Origin: Rhodospirillales bacterium Alpha_05
GTDB lineage: Bacteria; Pseudomonadota; Alphaproteobacteria; Rhodospirillales; Rhodospirillaceae
Direction: 5' to 3'
Assembly (NCBI GenBank): GCA_001603335.1
Contig: LUYR01000174.1
Span: 1-6,409, forward strand
Length of the DNA stretch: 6,409 bases
Shown here: one piece after another, positions 1 to 5,876 of the stretch
Position numbering within the stretch: position 1 is the first letter of the stretch
Layout: every line of letters begins with the position of its first letter
The notes under the pieces: model-generated
Seen by the model: only the letters and a program-made list of their open reading frames with translations
Database searches by the model: none
Told to the model about the DNA's origin: nothing
Position numbers and translations under genes: made by a program

Positions 1-321
1 GGGCAGCGCGGCGCGCAGGGCGGCCGAAACCACCTCGTAGGCAACCAGAGAACTCCCCGACGGCAACGTCTGCGGCAGATAGCCGACCACGCCCGCGCGG
101 GCGCGCTGTGGCATCTCCATCACGTCTTCATCGCCGAGCCGGACCTGGCCTTCACCGCGATGCACCCCTGCGAGGGTTTTCAGCAACGTCGACTTGCCCG
201 CGCCGTTTGCGCCGAGCAGCGCGGTGACCGAGCCCGGGTTCAGCGTCGGCAGGCTGAGCTCGTCGAGAATGCGCTTGCGCCCATAGGCGGCGGTGAGGGT
301 TTCGATGACGAGGCCGGTCAT
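1..321 (-). CDS. Iron-siderophore ABC transporter ATP-binding protein (N-terminal 107 residues, truncated by window edge)
   Basis: This is the cytoplasmic ATPase subunit (FecE/FepC/FhuC type) that would power siderophore import through the permease encoded just upstream. The visible 107 residues start MTGLVIETLTAAYGRKRILD, then carry a perfect Walker A motif GANGAGKST at residues 37-45 and a Q-loop YLPQ with Gln84, both typical of the siderophore/B12 importer ATPases. The signature motif, Walker B and H-loop would lie beyond the left edge. The ATG (319-321) overlaps the permease stop as ATGA, with an AGGGG ribosome binding site at 330-334, 8 nt upstream. The gene is open to the window edge, so there is no sign of damage. 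Family assignment is secure; the exact substrate is inferred only from the neighbours. Confidence 0.93.
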   Translation of the reverse strand, partial: MTGLVIETLTAAYGRKRILDELSLPTLNPGSVTALLGANGAGKSTLLKTLAGVHRGEGQVRLGDEDVMEMPQRARAGVVGYLPQTLPSGSSLVAYEVVSAALRAALP

Positions 322-1373
322 TTCGCGCGCCCCTGGGAAAGCAACAGGCCAAGGAACATCGGAATGCCGACGATGGCGGTGACGATGCCGACCGGCAGGA
401 TCGTGCCCGGGGCGATGGTCTTGCTCGCGAGCGAGGTGAGGCAGAGCATCAGCCCGCCCGCCAGCGCCGAGGCGGGCAGGGAGAAGCGGTGATCCTCGCC
501 GACCAGGATCCGCGCGATGTGTGGCGCGACCAGCCCGACGAAGCCGATGGTGCCGACGAACGCCACCGCCACCGCCGCCATCAGGCTGACGCGGGTGAGG
601 GTGACGAGGCGCAGGCGCTCGACGCCGATGCCGATGGCGCGGGCGTGCTCTTCGCCCGCCCGTAGCGCGGTGAGCGACCAGGAGCGGGAGAGGGCGAGGG
701 GCAGGCAGACGGCGAACACCGCCGCGACGATGCCGACCTGAACCCAGGTCGCGCGGATCAGGCTGCCCATGCTCCAGAACACGATCTGCTGCACCGCGTC
801 GGCGGAGGCGACGTATTGCACCAGCCAGACCAGCGCATTGGCGGCGAAGCCGAGGGCGATGCCGAACAGCACCACGGTCTGCGCGCCAGCGCCCTGGCGC
901 GCGGCCAGCGCCTGGATCAAAAGCGTTGCGGCGAGGGCGAAGGCGAACGCCGCCGCCGGGATCGCCCACGCGCCGCCGAGGCCGGGGACGCTCAAGCCGA
1001 AGACGATGGCGAGCGATGCGCCGAGGGTCGCGGCGTGGGAAACGCCGAGGGTGAACGGGCTGGCGAGCGGGTTGGCGAGCACGGTCTGCATCTCCGCGCC
1101 CGCAAGCCCGAGGCCCGCGCCCACCGCGAGGGCCATGCAGGCGGTGGGCAGGCGGATGTCCCAGAGTACGACGCGCTGCGCCCGATCGAGATGGCCGGGG
1201 TCGAGGAGGCCTTTCACCACGTCGGCGAGTGGCAGGCCCGACGCGCCGGTGGCGATGTCGGCGAGGAACGCCGCGACCGCAGCAACGGCCAGCGCCGCGA
1301 CCAGAAGGACGCGGCGATTGACGAACCGGGCATAGGCTGCGGCGAGCGGAAGCTCGGCTGTGCTTTCCGTCAT
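318..1373 (-). CDS. FecCD-family iron-siderophore ABC transporter permease
   Basis: Inner-membrane permease of 351 residues, a normal length for the FecCD/BtuC family, predicted to form the translocation channel as a homodimer. It is strongly hydrophobic, with roughly nine or ten membrane segments (first at about residues 22-40, last at about 328-346). Family motifs are in order: RLPTACMALAVGAGLGLAGA (74-93), NPLASPFTLG (101-110), the cytoplasmic ALRAGEEHARAIGIG stretch (236-250) that normally contacts the ATPase, GFVGLVAPHIAR (277-288), and LPVGIVTAIVGIPMF near the C-terminus. The chosen ATG overlaps the binding-protein stop as ATGA, and AGG lies 6 nt upstream. An in-frame start 37 codons earlier is possible but would lie wholly inside the binding-protein C-terminus and add non-family sequence. 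Its own stop overlaps the ATPase start. A single permease gene is seen, consistent with a homodimer. Confidence 0.94.
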   Translation of the reverse strand: MTESTAELPLAAAYARFVNRRVLLVAALAVAAVAAFLADIATGASGLPLADVVKGLLDPGHLDRAQRVVLWDIRLPTACMALAVGAGLGLAGAEMQTVLANPLASPFTLGVSHAATLGASLAIVFGLSVPGLGGAWAIPAAAFAFALAATLLIQALAARQGAGAQTVVLFGIALGFAANALVWLVQYVASADAVQQIVFWSMGSLIRATWVQVGIVAAVFAVCLPLALSRSWSLTALRAGEEHARAIGIGVERLRLVTLTRVSLMAAVAVAFVGTIGFVGLVAPHIARILVGEDHRFSLPASALAGGLMLCLTSLASKTIAPGTILPVGIVTAIVGIPMFLGLLLSQGRAK

Positions 1374-2478
1374 CGCGTACCTGTCCAATACGCGCCCTCG
1401 GAGCGGAAGGGCTGGAAGCGGGTCATGAAATCCCGCCACGTCGCCTCGGGGTCGACATCGGCGAATTCCTGCGGGTGGAACCACTTCGCCATCGCCTGGA
1501 CCGCGACGACGTTGAACGGCGAATGGAAGAAGTGGTGCCAGATCGCATAGGCACGGCCGTCGCGCACCGCATCGAGCTGGGCAATCCCGGTGCGCGTCAG
1601 GCTGCTGCGGAGGCTGGCCTTCGCATCCTCCGGCGAGACGCCGGGCCCGCCTGGATCCGCGCGGGCTGGCTGGCGCGGGTGAGCGGGTTGCCGATCGCGG
1701 TGCCGACGTAGATGTCGGGCTGGTGGCTGAGCAGGTATTCGAGGCCGATCAGGCCGGAATTGCCGGGGATCAGGCCGGTGCCGAGGTTGCGCCCGCCGGC
1801 GCGCTCCACGAGGTTGCCGATCACCGCGTTGCCGACGGTGGCGCAGCAGTCCGCGCCGAGGCCGACGCGGTTTTCGAGAAACACCAGCGGGCGGGCGGAG
1901 GTCTTGGCGACGCGCGCGTCCACCGCCGCGAGCGCGGCGTCGTAGGCCTTGGCGAAGGCGTCGGCGCGGTCGGCGTGGCCGAAAACCTCGCCGAGCAGGC
2001 GCACGCTCTTGGTAGTGTCGGCGAGCGGATCGTGGAAGAAGTCGACGAAGATCACCGCGACGCCCGCCGCTTCGAGCCGCTCCACCAGAGCCTCCGCCTT
2101 CGGGCTCGGGCCGTGCCCGGCGAGGCCGAAGATCGCGAGATCGGGCTTGAGCGCGATCGCGGCCTCGGCGTTGAAGGTGTCGCCGGAGGCCTTGCCGACC
2201 AGCGGAATGCTATCGATGGCGGGAAAATGCTTTTGCCACAGCGCGAACCCGGCGGGGTCGAGGAGCGGGTATTCGCCCATCATCCCGACGACGCCTTCAA
2301 GCGGGTTTTCGGGGCGAAGGATGCCGAGCGCGATCAGCATCCGGCCTTCGCCGAGGACGACCCGCGCGACCCTGTCGGGCACGGTGACGTGACGCCCCGC
2401 GAGATCGACGATATCGCGCGCATCGGCGAGTGGAAGCAGCGCGAACATCGCGACCGCGAAGGCAAGCAGACGCTTCAT
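1370..2478 (-). pseudogene. Iron-siderophore ABC transporter substrate-binding protein, frameshifted
   Basis: Periplasmic binding protein of the helical-backbone (FecB/FepB/BtuF, PF01497-like) type that would deliver the ferric siderophore to the permease. It starts MKRLLAFAVAMFALLPLADA, a signal peptide probably cleaved after Ala20; no lipobox cysteine, so soluble. Typical segments follow: DLAGRHVTVPDRVARVV (25-41), the lobe-1 stretch ALKPDLAIFGLAGHG (109-123), and AGGRNLG (227-233). After residue 279 (QAGP) the frame runs into 14 unrelated residues and a stop at 1597-1599. The proper C-terminal lobe continues in the -1 frame: GVSPEDAKASLRSSL, then YAIWHHFFHSPFNVVAVQAM and FADVDPEATW, ending at 1370. 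Restoring one base gives 369 residues, a normal length. The ATG overlaps the esterase stop (ATGA), with GGAG 9 nt upstream. As read, the product lacks about 90 residues and is probably inactive. A sequencing error is a serious alternative to a real mutation. Confidence 0.88.
1630..1648 (-). other. Frameshift site in the binding-protein gene (apparent 1-nt deletion, with hairpin)
   Basis: Family-like sequence switches from the first frame to the -1 frame here. On the coding strand the codons are GCG GGC CCG GCG TCT; inserting one G to make CCG GGC GTC TCG restores the expected G-P-G-V-S-P-E-D. The site contains GGGCCCG (1642-1648) in exact X XXY YYZ register and a perfect 6-bp hairpin, CCGGCG-TCT-CGCCGG (1630-1644). 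A G/C run next to a tight hairpin is a common place for both deletions and base-calling errors. Confidence 0.8.
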
Positions 2479-3356
2479 CGGCTGGAACTCCGGAATTCGT
2501 GGGAAATCACCCGCACCGCGCGGGCTATGGCGCCGGGAATCACCGAGCCGTGGGTCTCGCCGGGGAAGATCGCCGCGTCGGTGGGTAATCCGGCCTCGGT
2601 CAGGCGTGCGGCGAAAGCCCGGGCGTTGTCGACCATGCGGCGCTTGGCGCGGATCTCTGCGTGCGCGCTGCGCTCGGTGAACGGGTCGTCGGCCTGGTCG
2701 TACTCGGCGACGGTGATCAGCACTTTGGGGTGCGCCGCCGCGAGGGGGCGGAGGTCGGCGTGCATCATCGCCTCGTGGTTCCACCACAGCGACGGGCTGG
2801 CGGCGGCGTAGGCGGCGTAAGCGTTGGGGTGGGCGGTGGCAACATGCAGGGTGAACAGGCCACCGTAGGAGTGGCCGAACAACGCCTGACGCTTCGGGTC
2901 GATCGCGGCGATGCGCTCGACCGTCGGTTTCACCGTCGCCTCGATGAACGCGAAGAACGCTTCCGCGCCGCCTTCTCCGGGTGCGGGGCTGGCGGAAGGC
3001 GGGGTGAAGTCGCGGGCGCGGCGGGTCTTGCCGTCCTTCGCCGCCTCGATCCCCACCACCACCATCGGCAGCACGCCGGTGCTCTCCGGGCTGCCGCCCT
3101 GGCTGCGGACGAACTCCGCCATGGTGGCGAAGGTGCGGTCGGCGTCGAGGGTGTAGATCGCGGGCCAGCCTTGCGGCGGCGGCGTGCCTTCGGGGCGGTA
3201 GACGAGAATGCGGTAGTCCTCGCCCTGGGTGATCGGCAGGAGGAACTCCAGCGCGCCCGGGATGGTCACCGGGCGCGTGGCGTCCGCCATCGCCGGGGCG
3301 GAAATCCCCGGCGACAGCAGCGAAAGCCAAAGTGCCAGCGTCGCCTGGCGCGTCAT
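2475..3356 (-). CDS. Secreted alpha/beta-hydrolase, probable periplasmic siderophore esterase (IroE/PfeE-like)
   Basis: A 293-residue serine hydrolase of the Fes/IroE/PfeE-type superfamily (COG2819-like). Known members cleave ester bonds of trilactone siderophores such as enterobactin and salmochelin; IroE and PfeE act in the periplasm. Residues 1-24 look like a signal peptide with cleavage after PAMA, so this protein should be periplasmic too. The nucleophile elbow is GHSYGG (161-166, Ser163), the catalytic His is His269 in GETHGS, and the family motif SPSLWWNHE is at 187-195. An acidic third residue is not certain; IroE is described as a Ser-His dyad. The ATG overlaps the receptor stop as TGATG, with GAGG 5 nt upstream. 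Position between receptor and binding protein implies action on the incoming siderophore. The exact substrate is unknown, and a more general esterase role cannot be excluded from sequence alone. Confidence 0.87.
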   Translation of the reverse strand: MTRQATLALWLSLLSPGISAPAMADATRPVTIPGALEFLLPITQGEDYRILVYRPEGTPPPQGWPAIYTLDADRTFATMAEFVRSQGGSPESTGVLPMVVVGIEAAKDGKTRRARDFTPPSASPAPGEGGAEAFFAFIEATVKPTVERIAAIDPKRQALFGHSYGGLFTLHVATAHPNAYAAYAAASPSLWWNHEAMMHADLRPLAAAHPKVLITVAEYDQADDPFTERSAHAEIRAKRRMVDNARAFAARLTEAGLPTDAAIFPGETHGSVIPGAIARAVRVISHEFRSSSR

Positions 3357-5776
3357 CAGAACCTCGCCGTGAGTTTCAGCACCGCGTTGCGCGGATCGCC
3401 GTAGTAGTTGAACACCGAGCCGTTGCTGCCGGCGCGGACGTAGTAGGTCTTGTCGAAGATGTTGTTGACGGTCAGCGTGACATCGACGTTTTCGGTGATC
3501 GCGTAGCCCGCCTGCGCGTCGAACAGCGCGTAGCCGTCCTGCACCCAGCGGGTGCCGCCGGAGTTCTGTCCGTAGTAGCTCGACACCATGCGCGCGCCGC
3601 CCGCGACCCAGAGGTCCTTGAGTTCGTCGTCGAAGCTGTAGCGGGCGCGGAGGTTGACGGTGTGCTTCGGCGTCCAGTTGCTGAACGTCGCGCCGGTGCC
3701 GGTGGCCGCCGCGAGGGTTTCCGAGAGGACGTAGGCGTAACCCGCGAATACCTCGAGGTTCTCGGTGACCGCGCCGCTGACCTCGGCGTCGATGCCCTTC
3801 ACCACCACCTTTCCGGCGGAGAGAGACGAGCCGGAGTTGGCCGGATCGGCCATCGAGCGGTTGCTGTCGACGAGGCGGTAGACGCCGATCTGGCCGAACA
3901 GGCGATCGTCCATAAACTGGCCCTTGAGGCCGACCTCGACCTGCTTGCTCTCGCGCGGGTCGATGATGTCGCCCGCGACCGTGAGGTCGGTTTGCGGCTG
4001 GAAGGTCTCGGCGTAGCTGATGTAGGCGGAGAGATCGTCGGTGAGGTCGTAGACCGCTGCGGTGAACGGCGTGAACACCCCGGTTTCGCTCTTGCTGGTG
4101 CGCAGGCCGGTGATCGCGTTGGTGGCGTCGAGGTCGTAGGCCGAGAACCGCCCACCGAAGATCAGGGTCAGCGGCGTGATCGGCTTGATCCGCGCCTCGG
4201 TATAGAGCCCGCCCTGATTGAGCTCGCTTTCGAGGTTGGAGGTCATGCTGACGTTCGGTTCGGCGTAATAGCCCGGATTGGTCGGGTCGATGGTGCCGAG
4301 CGCGCGTGCGCCGCGCTGGGTGCGGCTGTCGGTGCGGCGATAATCGACGCCGACGGTAAGCGTATGGGTTTGGCCGAACGCCTGGATCGGCTGGGCATAA
4401 TGCAGGTCGCTGGCGATGCCCTGTTCCTGGTAGTGCAGTTCCAACGCCTGGACCGTCGACAGGCCGGTGGTGGTGTTCACCGTCGAGTTGGAGAGCGCGT
4501 ACTTCATGTCGGAATCGCGGTCGGTGATGCGCACCGCGCCCTTGATCTCGCCGCCGGAGGCGAGGCGGTGCTCCAGTTCGACCAAGCCCTGGTCGTCCGA
4601 GCTGTTGAAGCGGTTCCAGTCCGCGCCGACGAAGGTGGAGCGCGAGACGTCGAGGAAGGTGCCGTTGGCGTAGGCGGGCAGGCCGGAATTGGGGACCTTG
4701 TCCTTCTCGTCGTGGGAGACCGCGAGCGAGAGGGTGGTGTCCGGCGTCAGGTCGATCTCCACCGTGCCGTAAGCCATTTTGGATTTGGATTCCACCTCGT
4801 CGATGAAGCTCTGGCGGGTGTCGTAGGCGGCAACGAGGCGGCCGCGCACGCTCTTGTTCTCATTGAGCGCCGAGGTCACGTCCATTTCGCCCCGGTACGC
4901 ATCCCACGAGCCGATGCTGAAGCTCGCGGTGCCGCCCGGTTCGGCGAGCGCACGCTTGCGCGCGAGGTTCACCGTCGCGCCCGGCTCGGTGGTGCCGCCG
5001 AACACGCCCGACGGGCCGCGCAGCACTTCGACGCGGTCGAACATGAACATGTCGGGCTGCGACCCGGCGATGCTCGACACCGACGACGGCAGGCCGTCGA
5101 CCAGATAGGTATCGAGCTCGAAGCCGCGCACGAAGATCGCACCGCGCCCCGCATCGGTGGGCAGGACGGTGACGCCGGTGGTGGTCTTCATCACGTCTTC
5201 GAGGCGGGTGAGGTTCTGTTCCTCGATCCGCGCGTGGGGGATCACCGAGACCTGCTGCGGGATTTCCTTCATCTCGACCGGGAGCTTGGAGCCGACGCGG
5301 GCGCGCTTCACCGCGTAATCGCGCGAGCCTTCGGTCGCGTCCGGGTCGCGCGACACAACCGTCTGGCCCTGCACCGAGACCGCGCCGAGCTGCATCGCGC
5401 CGCCCGCGTTCACCGCCTCGATCACCACGCTCGCGTCGTCGGTCTTGCGCCAGACCAGGCCGGTGCCGTCGAGAATTTGCGACAGCGCGGCTTCCGCGCC
5501 CACTGCGCCGCTGACGCCGGGCGAGGTCCGGCCCGAAACCAGCTTCGGATCGACCGACACCTGCCAGCCGGATTGCCGCCCGAAAGCGATCAGCGCATCC
5601 CCCAGCGATTGCCCGGCGATGATCGCGAAACTCTGGCTTTGCGTGGCGGCGGGCGCGGTGGCCTGGGCGAAGGCGGGCGTCGCGCCCGCGATCAGGGTCG
5701 CGCAGCTTGCGAGAAGCCAGGCGCGCGCGGGCGCGGATGCGCGGCGAGACCGCGGCGAAGTCGAACGAACGTGCAT
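3356..5776 (-). CDS. TonB-dependent siderophore receptor with STN signalling domain (FecA/FpvA-type transducer)
   Basis: Outer-membrane receptor of 806 residues that imports a ferric siderophore using TonB energy. Order: signal peptide (about 1-37, cleaved after TPAFA); STN domain (about 48-121, with LGDALIAFGRQSGWQVSVDP and ALSQILDGTGLVWR), the periplasmic signalling module that contacts FecR; TonB-box region (about 129-137, LGAVSVQG); plug domain with EIPQQVSVIP (171-180), IFVRGFELDTYLVDGLP (214-230) and VEVLRGPSGVFGG (249-261); then a 22-strand-type beta-barrel ending in YYGDPRNAVLKLTARF with the classical terminal Phe. The YGDPRN ending is common in FpvA/FhuE/FoxA-like siderophore receptors. 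The start at MHVRS is set by the AAGGGGA ribosome binding site 6 nt upstream and by the signal peptide; an upstream in-frame start at 5917 would run through the promoter region and overlap fecR. The frame is intact. The ligand is not predictable from sequence here. Confidence 0.95.
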   Translation of the reverse strand: MHVRSTSPRSRRASAPARAWLLASCATLIAGATPAFAQATAPAATQSQSFAIIAGQSLGDALIAFGRQSGWQVSVDPKLVSGRTSPGVSGAVGAEAALSQILDGTGLVWRKTDDASVVIEAVNAGGAMQLGAVSVQGQTVVSRDPDATEGSRDYAVKRARVGSKLPVEMKEIPQQVSVIPHARIEEQNLTRLEDVMKTTTGVTVLPTDAGRGAIFVRGFELDTYLVDGLPSSVSSIAGSQPDMFMFDRVEVLRGPSGVFGGTTEPGATVNLARKRALAEPGGTASFSIGSWDAYRGEMDVTSALNENKSVRGRLVAAYDTRQSFIDEVESKSKMAYGTVEIDLTPDTTLSLAVSHDEKDKVPNSGLPAYANGTFLDVSRSTFVGADWNRFNSSDDQGLVELEHRLASGGEIKGAVRITDRDSDMKYALSNSTVNTTTGLSTVQALELHYQEQGIASDLHYAQPIQAFGQTHTLTVGVDYRRTDSRTQRGARALGTIDPTNPGYYAEPNVSMTSNLESELNQGGLYTEARIKPITPLTLIFGGRFSAYDLDATNAITGLRTSKSETGVFTPFTAAVYDLTDDLSAYISYAETFQPQTDLTVAGDIIDPRESKQVEVGLKGQFMDDRLFGQIGVYRLVDSNRSMADPANSGSSLSAGKVVVKGIDAEVSGAVTENLEVFAGYAYVLSETLAAATGTGATFSNWTPKHTVNLRARYSFDDELKDLWVAGGARMVSSYYGQNSGGTRWVQDGYALFDAQAGYAITENVDVTLTVNNIFDKTYYVRAGSNGSVFNYYGDPRNAVLKLTARF

Positions 5777-5782
5777 GAAGTG

Positions 5783-5789
5783 TCCCCTT
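5783..5789 (-). promoter_or_regulatory. Strong ribosome binding site of the receptor gene
   Basis: The coding strand reads AAGGGGA, then CACTTC (6 nt), then ATG. This near-consensus Shine-Dalgarno sequence fixes the receptor start at 5776 rather than at the in-frame start 141 nt upstream. It is one of the best sites in the window, fitting an abundant outer-membrane protein. Confidence 0.8.
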
Positions 5790-5801
5790 GAACGTCTGCG
5801 A

Positions 5802-5822
5802 AACTGCGACGCATTCGCAGTT
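5802..5822. promoter_or_regulatory. Perfect palindrome in the receptor leader, candidate iron-repressor (Fur-type) operator
   Basis: On the coding strand, 8-nt arms AACTGCGA and TCGCAGTT flank the 5-nt centre ATGCG, a perfect inverted repeat. A third CTGCGA half-site lies at 5796-5801, in direct orientation to the arm at 5804-5809 on the plus strand. The palindrome sits at about the predicted transcription start of the receptor promoter, where a repressor would block initiation. TGCGAAT followed by an inverted TCGCA resembles, from memory, Fur-type boxes of alphaproteobacteria. The repeat could instead act as an RNA stem-loop in the 5' leader. The repeat itself is certain; the regulator is inference. 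Confidence 0.5.
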
Positions 5823-5830
5823 CGTGCCGT

Positions 5831-5858
5831 ATAGACGAACGGGGTCGGGGAATTTCTC
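5831..5858 (-). promoter_or_regulatory. Candidate ECF (FecI-type) sigma promoter for the receptor gene
   Basis: Coding-strand GAGAAAT (5852-5858) and CGTCTAT (5831-5837) look like the -35 and -10 elements of an iron-starvation ECF sigma factor. GAGAA and CGT are separated by 16 nt, a typical ECF distance. An A-tract (seven A, 5872-5878) sits at roughly -48 to -54 and could serve as an UP element. The expected start near 5823-5825 gives a leader of about 50 nt. The location right after fecR and before an STN-type receptor is where FecI-family promoters usually lie. A housekeeping reading (TATACG as -10) lacks a good -35. This is a motif-based prediction only. Confidence 0.42.
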
Positions 5859-5876
5859 AGCATCGGGATGATTTTT

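Noticed and set aside
1374..1484. A 37-residue N-terminal extension of the permease.
   Set aside because: It lies inside the binding-protein C-terminus and reads as Arg/Pro-rich non-family sequence; the ATGA overlap start is far better.
1370..1567. A separate 65-residue gene starting at GTG 1567.
   Set aside because: Its sequence is the expected C-terminal lobe of the binding protein, and the frame continues upstream with family-like residues to the frameshift near 1640.
1723..2811. A 362-codon plus-strand open frame across the binding protein and esterase.
   Set aside because: It is antisense to two well-supported genes, crosses their boundary, and has Arg/Glu/Ala-rich composition typical of a shadow frame.
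1597..3330. A 577-codon minus-strand frame that would fuse about 280 extra residues to the binding protein.
   Set aside because: The extra part is an out-of-frame reading of the esterase gene. The signal peptide MKRLLAF and the ATGA overlap place the real start at 2478.
3332..5791. An 819-codon open frame on the plus strand opposite the receptor gene.
   Set aside because: It is in exact codon register with the receptor, so it stays open because TTA, CTA and TCA codons are avoided in GC-rich genes. Its translation is low-complexity Arg/Ala/Gly/Val-rich with no recognisable domain.
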